In this document: positions 40,560-51,600 of the stretch, one piece after another
Numbering within the stretch: the stretch's first letter is position 1
Layout: each line of letters starts with the position of its first letter
Assembly: GCA_002840645.1 (NCBI GenBank)
Contig: PHBO01000001.1
Span: forward strand, 156,731-220,730
DNA: 64,000 bases
From: Candidatus Cloacimonetes bacterium HGW-Cloacimonetes-3
Lineage (GTDB): Bacteria > Cloacimonadota > Cloacimonadia > Cloacimonadales > Cloacimonadaceae
Reading direction: 5' to 3'
Program-made: the position numbers and the translations under genes
Notes under the pieces: generated by a model
What the model saw: only the letters and a program-made list of their open reading frames with translations
Told to the model about the DNA's origin: nothing
The model's database searches: none

Positions 40560-42604
40560 GATTTCTCCTTTGAATCAGTCTCATAAGTTATGTATGTTTC
40601 ACTAAATTCATTATTGAAATTCGCTTTTAACCATGCACTATGATAAGCAATTTTTGTCAATGTCATAGCATGATACTTTGGAAAAGCCATTCTACCATAG
40701 CTTTTAAAGAAGCTTAATACTTGATTTATTACTGGTTCAGTGAAACCATGCTCAAGAGCTTTAGTGGTAAAAGTCTCGAAGATGAGTTTAACTTCTTTGG
40801 GCTTTCCATGTATCAGTATTCTCTTGAAATTTTTTGCTTCTTCATCGGTGTATCCTGCCATTTGTCGCACCAAGCTAATTGTCTGCTCATGATAGATAAG
40901 CATGCCATGAGTCTCTGTTAAAATGCTTCTAAGTATAGGATGGGGATATTCCTGTCTGTTCTTGCGTCTATTTAAGTAGTCATTTAAGCGTTTATCTGGT
41001 TTTATTGTGTTAAGCACCATAAATGCCATCAATTCATTGAAACAGCATGGTTTGAACTTTTGTAATGCTTGCCGGGTGTAATTTGCATCAAGATGAAGGA
41101 CTCCCTCAGTTTCACCTCTTGCTATTATTGCATATGTTGAAGCGTCATTGAGTGGAATCGTATCAGGGTTTAAAGATAGCCCCCGGTTTTCCTTGATCAG
41201 AGCTAAGCAGTTCTGCATATCAATAAGAGCCTCCAGCTCAAAAATGTACAAGATTGGGTAACCGAGTTGCTCTAAAGCATGTATGTCAAATTGGTTATAA
41301 GGTATTGATTGATTGCGTGGCACAATTGGCAAAGGAGCATTACTCGGAACTATAACGAAGACTGTGGGCATGTATCCAATTCGTTCAAACACCCCCTCTA
41401 AGTCCGATATAATGCTTACTACCTTTGAGTAGAGATAGTTTTCCAAGGCGAAACAAGAGAAATCAATGGATTGCATTATCGCATCAAAAACAGACTTTGA
41501 GTACTTTGGCATCATATCAGTCAGCCATTCTATTTTGTCTTCAGAGACACCTAATACCCTGGCCACAGCACTAAACAGGTTCTTTGTGGAATAGCGACCA
41601 TATGTGCTTACAGGCACGATTTGAAAGTCACTGAAGCCATCTTGCACAGTTTCAACTAAATCATCCAGCATGCCAGATGGAATGTGTAAGTTGATCCTAT
41701 TCTTGGCTTTATATGATATGTAATTGCATTCAGGAAGGCTGCACTGCTGCAATTTTTCGAGGATGTCCGAAGCATTATGATTCATCTCTAAGGGGAGCTC
41801 AGACAAGAGATCAAGTTCAATACTCTCAGCAATTGTGAGGGTATTCGAAATAGCCTGTGGAGGATGATCGATGAGCTTTTTCATCTCCTGGGGTGTTTTG
41901 AAATAGTATTCATTGCAGGCAAATCGTTTGCTCTCAGCAGCTTTGAAGTCCATTCCTGTGCGCATGCAATTCAAGGCATCGATTGCTTCTGATTGCCGTT
42001 TATCTATGTAATGGCAGTCGTTTGTCAATACCACCTGAGTCTTAGTTTGGTACGCAAGGTTCAGTAGCAGGTTCATGGCAATCGCTTCCTTGGGTAATCC
42101 ATGATTCTGAAACTCCAGATAGTACCTGTCACTAAAGACAGACTTGTACCAATCGATGGTTTGAAGAGCATCATCCTGCTTATCTTCAAGAAGGAGAGTA
42201 CCCAGTTCTCCCACGACGCTGAATGAAAGGCAAATCAAACCTGTAGAATGTTTTGCCAATTGACTTTTAGTGGCCTTGGGTTCTGATCTATCATTCTCAT
42301 AAGCAAGACTGATCAAGCGGGATAGATTGTGGAAACCTTCCAAATTTTGAGCTATAAGAATCACCGAGAAAGCTCTGCTATCGCTAATATCATTTATAAC
42401 ACTGATCTCCAGTCCAATGATGGGTTTTATCCCTACGTCATTACACTTCTGACTGAACCGTATTGCTCCGGCTATTGAGTTTCTGTCTGTAATTGCTACA
42501 GCAGGCATCTTAAGTTCCTTGGCTCTTTTGACTAGCTTTTCTATCTGGCATGCGCCATCGAGCCAACTGTATTCAGTGTGAACATGTAAATGAACAAACG
42601 ACAT
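40547..42604 (-). CDS. Truncated, apparently polymerase-inactive DNA polymerase III alpha (DnaE)-like protein (PHP + degenerate palm + fingers)
   Basis: PHP: FVHLHVHTEYSWLDGACQIEKLVKRAKELKMPAVAITDRNSIAGAI; TNDCHYID; fingers: IPLNDASTYAIIARGETEGVLHLD...HGMLIYHEQTISLVRQMAGY...PKYHAMTLTKIAYHSAWLKANF. GRGS and PDxDxD palm motifs not found. Confidence 0.85.
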   Translation of the reverse strand: MSFVHLHVHTEYSWLDGACQIEKLVKRAKELKMPAVAITDRNSIAGAIRFSQKCNDVGIKPIIGLEISVINDISDSRAFSVILIAQNLEGFHNLSRLISLAYENDRSEPKATKSQLAKHSTGLICLSFSVVGELGTLLLEDKQDDALQTIDWYKSVFSDRYYLEFQNHGLPKEAIAMNLLLNLAYQTKTQVVLTNDCHYIDKRQSEAIDALNCMRTGMDFKAAESKRFACNEYYFKTPQEMKKLIDHPPQAISNTLTIAESIELDLLSELPLEMNHNASDILEKLQQCSLPECNYISYKAKNRINLHIPSGMLDDLVETVQDGFSDFQIVPVSTYGRYSTKNLFSAVARVLGVSEDKIEWLTDMMPKYSKSVFDAIMQSIDFSCFALENYLYSKVVSIISDLEGVFERIGYMPTVFVIVPSNAPLPIVPRNQSIPYNQFDIHALEQLGYPILYIFELEALIDMQNCLALIKENRGLSLNPDTIPLNDASTYAIIARGETEGVLHLDANYTRQALQKFKPCCFNELMAFMVLNTIKPDKRLNDYLNRRKNRQEYPHPILRSILTETHGMLIYHEQTISLVRQMAGYTDEEAKNFKRILIHGKPKEVKLIFETFTTKALEHGFTEPVINQVLSFFKSYGRMAFPKYHAMTLTKIAYHSAWLKANFNNEFSETYITYETDSKEKSWQK

Positions 42605-42613
42605 TTGCTCCTC

Positions 42614-44482
42614 CTAAAATCCTATAATCTTTGTTGAGTTATTGCCTGCCCAGGGCTGCTCAAGAGCAGCGTATTTGACGATATCGGCCATCGTGAGGCG
42701 TTTAAACTTACCAGAGCGAGTAATGGCTTCACTACACGCATTATTAACAACAAGGGCTATCTGTCCGCCTGTGAATTCGTAGGTCTTTGCCAGATATTCA
42801 ATATCGATGTCTGTCGCACCAGGGATATCTTTACTAACGTGTAGCTTCCAGAGCATTATGCGGCAAGGGAGATCGGGTGGATTGAACTTTAGTTTCAAGT
42901 TGAACCTGCGGAAATATGCTTCATCGATGTTTTCATCCAGATTTGTGGTGAGAATCATTATCCCCGGAAAGCTCTCCATTGCCTCCAGGATGATGTTTTG
43001 AATTGAGTTATCTGTTCTGGAACCATAGCTATTCCTTTCGCTTCTATTATGAACAAGCTGATCAGCTTCATTGATGAGAAACACCGGGGGATTATCCATT
43101 TCGACAGACATCTTGTGCATCAAATCAAAGGAATTCTTGACCAGCTTCTCGGACTCGCCATAATAACTATCACGTAGCGCTGAGCAGTCTAATCCAACTA
43201 ATGGCTTCAGAAGAGCATTGGCTACAGCTCCGGCTGCATAAGTCTTGCCTGTTCCTGGCTTACCATAGAACAGAGCAATCATTCCTTTCTGAGAGTTATG
43301 TCCGATATTTAGTCCCCAATTGGCAAAGTCTTGGCAATCCAGTTGTTTGTAGCGATGGGTCAATGACATTAGCAGAGATTTGTCATGCTTTGGGAGAATC
43401 AGATCATCGATTGATTGCACTACATGAACCAATTTTAAGGCATTATTCTGCGACAGATAGTAAATTATCTGAGGCTTTTTTACTGATTTTTGCTCTCCAC
43501 AGAGTCGCAGCTTCAATTCTTCGGGGATTGAAAAGTCTCTTCGATTGGCAAAGCTTCTTACGTCTTCTACTTGCAGCAGGCATTGGGCAGTAAGTTTTGA
43601 TTCTGGTCTTAAATAACGGGAGTAGCAACTAATTTCTTGGTCACTATTACAAATGATCCCAAGCAACTCATTTTCTGTTATGCAATTATCTTGTGTTAAC
43701 TGGGTATAGAGAACCAATATCAGGATGCAAATTTCGATCTTATCAAGCTCATGGTCATTAATGAGCTTGGTGATAACCAACTCATTTCGGGCTTGGCCAA
43801 GCTTCACAAGCAAAGGCTCAATGCATAAAAAGAAAACATCCGCCTGGATACTCTTGGATCTTCTCCGGCGGTTTCCCTCAATTTCACCAAAGCAACTGAA
43901 GATAGTATTCATGCACTGATTCAAATCACTAATGAAATCAGAATCAGACAGCCAATCATGGGCGATAAGTCTGCCAATTTCATTGGGTATACTCCTGCCA
44001 AGTATCTTCATGATCAATAGATTGCTCAGCATAAACTCGCCCGACAGCAGAATTATCGGATTGATATGATAGTCACTCTTGATCGATTCATCAAATGTGA
44101 TAAGCTTGCGGTCAAGAAGGCTCTCGATGTATGCCAGGCAGGTATTGGTATCATAGACATTCATCTTTAGTTCTCTGCAGAGGGCATTCCAGGACATACT
44201 TGTACCCATACACTCTATGTGCTTTTTCCATAGAATGGCAATGCACAGTACATCCATCTTGGTCAGCTGATACTCAACAAATTCTGGATGCGAGATCAAT
44301 GGGGAAATCTCTTTGCTTAGTTTTCGCTGTGATACTTGTGTGGTAGTGGTCTGGCTTGCTAAAGTGACCTCTCTTGGCTTCTTGCCTATCTCGTGTCTTG
44401 CATCAGGAAATGACTCTGGATCATTCATAATCATAACTTTGTGCAGGATGTTAACTGGGCACAGAAACTCATTGCTATTCAT
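42614..44482 (-). CDS. AAA+ ATPase
   Basis: Walker A FYGKPGTGKTYAA, Walker B PVFLINEADQL (D->N variant), sensor LTTNLDENIDEAYFRRFNLKLKF. Confidence 0.87.
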   Translation of the reverse strand: MNSNEFLCPVNILHKVMIMNDPESFPDARHEIGKKPREVTLASQTTTTQVSQRKLSKEISPLISHPEFVEYQLTKMDVLCIAILWKKHIECMGTSMSWNALCRELKMNVYDTNTCLAYIESLLDRKLITFDESIKSDYHINPIILLSGEFMLSNLLIMKILGRSIPNEIGRLIAHDWLSDSDFISDLNQCMNTIFSCFGEIEGNRRRRSKSIQADVFFLCIEPLLVKLGQARNELVITKLINDHELDKIEICILILVLYTQLTQDNCITENELLGIICNSDQEISCYSRYLRPESKLTAQCLLQVEDVRSFANRRDFSIPEELKLRLCGEQKSVKKPQIIYYLSQNNALKLVHVVQSIDDLILPKHDKSLLMSLTHRYKQLDCQDFANWGLNIGHNSQKGMIALFYGKPGTGKTYAAGAVANALLKPLVGLDCSALRDSYYGESEKLVKNSFDLMHKMSVEMDNPPVFLINEADQLVHNRSERNSYGSRTDNSIQNIILEAMESFPGIMILTTNLDENIDEAYFRRFNLKLKFNPPDLPCRIMLWKLHVSKDIPGATDIDIEYLAKTYEFTGGQIALVVNNACSEAITRSGKFKRLTMADIVKYAALEQPWAGNNSTKIIGF

Positions 44483-44506
44483 CTTATACCTCTCAACTGC
44501 GATTTA

Positions 44507-45184
44507 TTAAAGCTCATCCACTGCCGTTAACTTATCCACAGCATATTGCTTCTGATACTGTGTTTGACCGTTTCTAATCCTATTCATGATAAGCGTGAAC
44601 ATCTCCTTCTCAGCAGGATCAATGATGTCGCTGAGGAAATCGTTCACGTCATTTTCCGTCAGTTTGCGGTATCTGGAGGCTGTAGTAAAATACTTCAATG
44701 ATTCCTGTGTATCTGGATTGGGATGACTGCTGATCTTGACTCTCTTTTGCTCTACGATATAGCCATTCAACTCCATGATGATTTTTATCATGTAACCTGT
44801 TACTTGTTTAAACTGGATGTAGTCATCACCAGCTTGGGGTAATTCCGGATAAAAAGCCATCAATCTGTAAGACATAGCTTCTGCGGCTGGTTTTTCCATC
44901 TCGGTCGCAGTTATCATGCGGATTGTGTTCTCTCGGGAGCAAAGGAACGCCCATAACCTATTCGAATCGTGGGTATCACTTTCCAGTAAATTTCGCAGCC
45001 TAGGACTTAACAAATGTATGGGAATTGGATGTTGATCATCAAACACAAAGGGTATTCTATCTTTGCCATATAGTCTGGCACAAAGATCATTCATAAGACC
45101 CATTTCCCCTGCTGTCTTCTCATTGTTAGAGTCAACAAATAGCTTTGTAGCTCGATAGATTATACTAAGTGCATCCAGTTTCAT
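44507..45184 (-). CDS. Hypothetical protein, first gene of the AAA+/DnaE-like operon
   Basis: 225 aa, co-oriented, 24 nt upstream of the AAA+ gene. Confidence 0.65.
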   Translation of the reverse strand: MKLDALSIIYRATKLFVDSNNEKTAGEMGLMNDLCARLYGKDRIPFVFDDQHPIPIHLLSPRLRNLLESDTHDSNRLWAFLCSRENTIRMITATEMEKPAAEAMSYRLMAFYPELPQAGDDYIQFKQVTGYMIKIIMELNGYIVEQKRVKISSHPNPDTQESLKYFTTASRYRKLTENDVNDFLSDIIDPAEKEMFTLIMNRIRNGQTQYQKQYAVDKLTAVDEL

Positions 45185-45314
45185 AATCTTAGCCTCCTTT
45201 GTAATATATACTTATGCTATACGTGCCAAATATGGGCAGTATGCTAAATCGGTCAAGAACTTTTTTCTCCGAGCTTAACACAAATCTCATACATATATAT
45301 ACGTTTTCTGGATT

Positions 45315-45491
45315 CTAACTTATCTGCCCAACATTCACAATCACTTTGAGGTCATAACCATCATCTTGCTCGTTAGCGCCCCAAAGACCGCTTCTGTGGG
45401 CATATTTGCAGCAGAATAAACTAATCCCGTGTATTTCATCAAACAGCCGCATAAGGGCTTTGTTTTGGCGTTTGAGCAGATGATCTATCCA
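45315..45491 (-). pseudogene. Possible remnant of a decayed gene
   Basis: Open frame WIDHLLKRQNKALMRLFDEIHGISLFCCKYAHRSGLWGANEQDDGYDLKVIVNVGQIS* with protein-like composition but an in-frame stop upstream. Confidence 0.3.
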
Positions 45492-45727
45492 TCATCGGTT
45501 TGAATACTTCAGTCCGGATGGGGTGCTCGATGTTACTTATCCCCATCGTTGAAACATTTGAAACATCTTGCTGCTCGTTAAACGCATAAGATGTGAACTG
45601 ATGCAAAGGAATTTGTGATTGACAGAATGAGACTAATCCAGAAGTAGTATTGTTTCCATAACTTCTTCTTGTAGCATCGTAGATTTATAGGATATCTCAT
45701 AAAAATATAGTTATTATAGGCAGGCGG

Positions 45728-48616
45728 ATGATTACTGACTTCCATGCAAAGTACTATGCATACGAGCTCAGCCGTATGGGCGGAGCAGGCGTAGAAAGAG
45801 TGGGAAGAGCTTTGTTCGATGCTTGTGTTGATCTTAATCCCCACCAGATCGAAGCTTCCTTGTTCAGTTTACGCTCTCCAATATCCAAAGGCGTTCTATT
45901 GGCGGATGAAGTTGGACTGGGGAAAACCATTGAAGCTGGCTTGACTATCTGTCAGTATTGGGCAGAGAAAAAGCGCAGAATCCTGATCATTTGCCCTGCA
46001 TCACTGCGAAAGCAATGGGCATTGGAGATGCAGGAGAAATTCAATCTTCCGGTGCAGGTATTAGATGCTAAAACCGCCAAAGACCTGGTGAAGAAAGGTC
46101 ACGACAACCCTTTCGATACTAAGCAAATAGTAATCGTTTCCATGCATTATGCCGGGCAGAACGCAGGATCAATAAAATTACTCCCATGGGATTTAGTGGT
46201 GATTGATGAAGCTCATAAGCTGCGCAATGCCTACAGACAAAGCAATAAACTGGGGCAAGAGATCAGGCGGGCAACTGAAGGAATCAAGAAGATACTGCTT
46301 ACTGCGACTCCTTTGCAAAACTCGCTTACAGAGCTATACGGTCTCTCCACTCTGATTGATGAAAACCTCTTTGGTGATTTACCTTCATTCCGTTCACAAT
46401 ACATGAATTCCGGTGGTAGCCTAAGCGATTTGAAAGAACGCTTGCAGACCTTTTGCTGGAGAACCCTTCGTAGCCAGGTATTGGAATATGTGAAGTTCAC
46501 AGAACGCAGACCCATCACCCGTCCTTTCACTCCTACCCAGCAAGAACATGATCTGTACATGGGTGTCTCTGAGTTCCTCAAAACAGAGGAAAATTATGCT
46601 CTCCCACAAGGGCAGAAGCATCTTCTGATCCTCCTGGTTCGCAAAGTACTGGCTTCGTCACCTCATGCGGTGGCAGGAACTCTGGAGATTATCAGAGACC
46701 GCTTAGTTAAGCTTAGACAAGACTACCACAAGCAGCAAAGTGCCTTACAACAATTGATTATAGACGACTACATAGATGATGATCTGCTGGACGAGCTTTT
46801 AGAAGATCAGGAAGACTTGGAAACTGAGACTGAGCCAGTCACTCCTCCTGAAGCAGATCAACCTAAAAAAATCGACTTAGCCAAATTAGATGCTGAAATA
46901 CAAGCTTTGAATGGCTATATAGAGACTGCCAGAAGCTTCGGGGTGGATTCTAAATCCAAAGCACTGCTTACCGCCTTAGATATAGGCTTTTCCCAAATGC
47001 AAAAAATGGGAGCAGCCCGCAAAGCAGTGGTCTTCACAGAATCCAGACGCACCCAAGCCTGGCTCAAGGATTATCTGGAAGCCAATGGCTATGCCGGAGA
47101 AGTACTCACCTTCAATGGTTCAAATAAAGATGATGCTACTGGTCAAATCTATACTGAGTGGTTAGCAGAAAATCAAACCAATGGCAGATCATCAGGTTCC
47201 AAACAGGTTGATTTACGCACAGCAATCATAGAACGCTTCAGGGATCAATCCAGCATCCTGATTGCCACAGAAGCTGGTGCTGAAGGCTTAAACCTGCAAT
47301 TCTGCTCTATGGTGATCAATTATGACCTACCTTGGAATCCCCAACGCATTGAGCAGAGGATTGGTCGCTGTCACCGCTACGGACAGAAGCACGACGTGGT
47401 AGTGATCAATTTCCTGAATGAACGTAATGAAGCAGACCAAAGAGTATTTGTAATCCTCTCAGAGAAGTTTCACCTGTTCTCCGGTGTCTTTGGTGCCTCT
47501 GATGATGTCCTCGGTTCGCTGGAGTCAGGAGTTGATTTCGAACGTAAAGTGCTGGAGATTTATCAGCAATGCCGTACCGCGGAGGAGATTGCTACAGCAT
47601 TTAATAAACTTCAGAAAGAGCTGGAAGATACGATCCAAACCAGGATGAAAGATACTCGCCGCAAGCTCTTGGAACATTTTGATGAAGATGTTCATGAACG
47701 CCTCAAAGCAAACCATACCGATGCAGTAGAAGCCCTGGACAAGATAGGAAAGCTCTTCTGGCAATTAACGATGCACATCCTGAACAAGGAAGCATCCTTT
47801 GAAGAGAAAACCCATACATTCAGTCTAAAGAAAGCTCCCTGCAAAGGCAGCCGTCCCGGTACTTATCGTCTGATCTCCAAAGACAGCGAAAACTTCGGAA
47901 ACGATTTCCTGTATCGCATGAGCCATCCCTTAGGTGAATACGTTCTGGAGCAGGGAAAAAAGAAAACCTGCCCTCCCGTAGAAGTGGTTTTTGACATCAG
48001 TAAACACCCCACCAGAATCACTCTAATCGAACAATTGAAAGGGAAGCACGGATGGCTCAGGCTTGACATGCTTGCAGTTAACTCTCTGGATACTGAAGAG
48101 TATCTGCTGTTCACGGCACTGGATGATGCAGGCAATAGCCTTGACCAGGAGACCTGCGAAAAGCGGTTCTTATGTAATGGCTTCGTCTCGGATCAATCTC
48201 TTGATGTAATACCTGCGGATATTAACCTGCAAAATAATGCAGAAAGGCACGTAGAGGCTACTTTAGCCAAGAACCTAGAAGAGAATAACAAGCACTTTAC
48301 CGAAGCCCGTGAACAACTGGAGAAATGGGCAGATGACATGGTAAAATCTGTCGAACGGGAATTGGATGATATCAAAAGACAGATTCGGGAAAAGCAGAGA
48401 CTTTGCCGTCAAAGCCCTACATTGAAGGAACAGCACGATTTACAGGAAGATATCGCCAAGCTGGAAAAGAAGAAACGCAAATTGCGTGAGAAGATATTTG
48501 ACACAGAAGACCAGATTGCAGAAAAAAGGGATAAGCTGATTGATGCCCTGTCTCACAGGCTTAAACAAAAGACGAAAACCACAACCCTCTTCACCATCCG
48601 GTGGAAAGTAGTATAA
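45728..48616 (+). CDS. SNF2-family helicase
   Basis: LADEVGLGKTIEAGL, LVVIDEAHKLRN, LLTATPLQNSLTELYGL, EAGAEGLNLQFCSMVINYDLPWNPQRIEQRIGRCHRYGQ. Confidence 0.92.
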   Translation: MITDFHAKYYAYELSRMGGAGVERVGRALFDACVDLNPHQIEASLFSLRSPISKGVLLADEVGLGKTIEAGLTICQYWAEKKRRILIICPASLRKQWALEMQEKFNLPVQVLDAKTAKDLVKKGHDNPFDTKQIVIVSMHYAGQNAGSIKLLPWDLVVIDEAHKLRNAYRQSNKLGQEIRRATEGIKKILLTATPLQNSLTELYGLSTLIDENLFGDLPSFRSQYMNSGGSLSDLKERLQTFCWRTLRSQVLEYVKFTERRPITRPFTPTQQEHDLYMGVSEFLKTEENYALPQGQKHLLILLVRKVLASSPHAVAGTLEIIRDRLVKLRQDYHKQQSALQQLIIDDYIDDDLLDELLEDQEDLETETEPVTPPEADQPKKIDLAKLDAEIQALNGYIETARSFGVDSKSKALLTALDIGFSQMQKMGAARKAVVFTESRRTQAWLKDYLEANGYAGEVLTFNGSNKDDATGQIYTEWLAENQTNGRSSGSKQVDLRTAIIERFRDQSSILIATEAGAEGLNLQFCSMVINYDLPWNPQRIEQRIGRCHRYGQKHDVVVINFLNERNEADQRVFVILSEKFHLFSGVFGASDDVLGSLESGVDFERKVLEIYQQCRTAEEIATAFNKLQKELEDTIQTRMKDTRRKLLEHFDEDVHERLKANHTDAVEALDKIGKLFWQLTMHILNKEASFEEKTHTFSLKKAPCKGSRPGTYRLISKDSENFGNDFLYRMSHPLGEYVLEQGKKKTCPPVEVVFDISKHPTRITLIEQLKGKHGWLRLDMLAVNSLDTEEYLLFTALDDAGNSLDQETCEKRFLCNGFVSDQSLDVIPADINLQNNAERHVEATLAKNLEENNKHFTEAREQLEKWADDMVKSVERELDDIKRQIREKQRLCRQSPTLKEQHDLQEDIAKLEKKKRKLREKIFDTEDQIAEKRDKLIDALSHRLKQKTKTTTLFTIRWKVV

Positions 48617-48626
48617 GGAGAAATGG

Positions 48627-51600
48627 ATGCCTACTACCGATCAATTACGGTCTAAGCTGATAAATAAACTCAAAGAGCTGTTCCAACTCAATCAACCAGA
48701 TCTGGATTTTGGATTTTATCGGATTATGCATGCCAAATCTGAACAGGTCAGCAGTTTCATAGAAAATGACCTGTTACAGGTAATCCAGGATACCTTTGGA
48801 CAAGTGGATGAAACAAAGAAAGATAAGCTTAAGCAAGAACTGGACAATGCCATCCAGACCGCCATAGATTTTGGAGCACCAGACCCGGAAACAACTACTA
48901 AAGTAATAGAAGCTCGTGCTAAGTATGAAGCTATCAAAGATAGTGCTAGTTCCGAAGCCGAGATATATGACCACCTCTACCGATTCTTTGAACGGTATTA
49001 CGATGATGGAGACTTTATTTCCAGACGTTATTATACCAGAGAGACACCCGGTAAAGCAGCACCTTTCTCCATCCCCTATAACGGAGAAGAAGTAAAGCTG
49101 CATTGGGCAAATGCAGACCAATACTACATCAAGACCACTGAGTATTTTGCCAATTATGCAGTCAACCTGACCGAAGCTGTTAAAGGCTTGAAAGAAACCA
49201 AGAAGAAGAGTGATGAAGAGATTGATCTTGATGATAGCAGTGTGCCTGAAGGCTTAAAGCTGCACTTCCGCATCATAGATGCCACTGAGGGTGATCATGC
49301 CAACGTGAAAGCCAGTGATGCCACCAAACGCTATTTCCTCATACATAAAGCCAAACCAGTTGAGTTAAATGATAAGAATGAACTGATTATAAACTTTGAA
49401 TATCGACCTGACCAAGCAGGAGCTAAGCAGGATGCACTTAACAAGGACGCCTTATCGGCTATCATTTATGCCCTTAAGTTAGAGCCTTCTATGGCTGCAT
49501 ACTACGAGCATCTATCCCACAGAACTCCCACAGATAAAGATAAAGACAGAATCCTTCTGACCAAGTACGTAAACCAATATACAGCCCGTAATACGATGGA
49601 CTACTTCATCCACAAAAACCTGGGTGCATTCCTCAAGCGAGAGCTGGATTTCTATATTAAAAACGAGATAATGCGTCTGGATGATATCGAAAACGCAGAA
49701 GTTCCCAAGGTGGAAGACTACCTTTCTAAGATAAAAGTCCTGCGTAAAATCGCCATTAAGCTAATCGAGTTTATGGCTCAGCTTGAGGACTTCCAAAAGA
49801 AGCTCTGGCTCAAAAAGAAGTTCGTGGTTGAGACAAATTACTGCATTACCATCGACCGGGTACCTGAAGCACTATATCCCCAAATTATAGCTAATAAAGA
49901 GCAGATAGGTGAATGGATCAAGCTTTATGCCATTGATGAGATAGAAGCTGACACTACCTGTCCGGCTTTTACAAATCCTCCCACCCTGAACTTTCTCAAG
50001 GTTAACAACAAACTGATGCTGGACACACGCTTCTTTGATGATGCATTTAAAGCCAGATTAATAAGCTCCATACAGGATTTTGATGATAAGTGTGATGGGC
50101 TACTTATTCATAGCGAGAACTTCCAGGCACTAAATTTGGCTCAACAACGTCTATTGGGTCAAGTGACTTACATATACATAGACCCACCTTACAACACGAA
50201 TGAGGCAAGCTTTATATATAAGAACGAATATAAGCATTCATCATGGGGAACAATGGTTTTCAATTCCATCAACAAAAGCAAGCCTCTAATGAGTAGCAAT
50301 GGTCTAATTTCTATAGCAATTGATGACTTAGAACAACCATTTTTAGCTAACATTTGTGATGAGTTGTTTGGTATAGAAGAGAGACTCGGAACACTTGTCA
50401 TTGAGATTAAGCCATCCGGACGAACAAATGATAACTTCTTAGCCACTTCACATGAATACATCCTCTTCTATGGTTATAACTCTTCAGAGACTAAGATTTG
50501 TTTTTTCGAACTTACTGACGACCAAAAAAATCAGTACTTTGAGACTGACGATAGCAGTGCTTATAAATGGCGAGACTTTTTGAGAACTGGAGGATATTCG
50601 ACTCCTGAAGAACGCCCGAATTCATTTTACCCCATTTATTATGATGAAGTTACGGGTAAAGTTACACTAGAAGAAACAGAAGGCTATTTAAAAATACTAC
50701 CAATCGATAGTGAAGGAAAATTCAGGGTCTGGAGAAAAACACCCCCATCATTTCTTGAACATCTAAATTCTGGTGAGATAAATATCAAGAAGAGCATTAA
50801 TGGACAATGGAAAGTACAAATAATCGATCGTATAAAACAGGGAACGAGACCAAAAAGTGTTTGGGTTGGGAAAAAATACGATGCTGCCTCACATGGCACA
50901 AAACACCTAAAACAGTTGTTTGGTAACTCTGCTCCGTTTTCATTCCCTAAATCTGTTTTTGCTGTATCTGATTGCGTTTATATTGTTTCTGGTGATTCTG
51001 ACCTTGACCATGTTATCCTCGACTACTTTGCGGGTTCTGGCACTACTGGTCAGGCTGTTATCAACCTTAACCGTAATGACGGTGGAAATCGAAAATACAT
51101 CCTGGTTGAAATGGGTGATTACTTCGATACTGTTCTCAAGCCCCGGATCAACAAAGTGGTATATAGTAAAGATTGGAAAGAAGGCAAACCTAAGGATAGG
51201 GACACAGGCATTAGCCACTGTTTCAAGTATTTACGTTTAGAAAGTTATGAAGACACCCTGAACAATCTGGTTCTACAAAACGAGCCCATCAGAGATATAA
51301 CGCTTGCCGATAATGCATCGCTCCAAGAAGATTACATACTTCATTACATGCTCGATGTGGAAAGCAAAGGCAGTCAAAGCCTGCTAAATATAGACGCTTT
51401 CAATGATCCAACCTCCTATGCACTTAAAGTGAAAAAGCCGGGCAGTGACGAATACATAGAAAAAGCAGTGGATTTGATCGAGACCTTCAATTATCTGATT
51501 GGTCTTAGATTAGTGCATCTGGGGGTTCCACAAACGCTGACAGCAGCTTCCACTCGCGTGCCAGACCCTGATTTGCCCCAGGATCAGGATACCAAGCTGA

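Noticed and set aside
40547-42604. Housekeeping dnaE
   Set aside because: Catalytic palm motifs and the C-terminal half are missing, and it lies in an accessory island.
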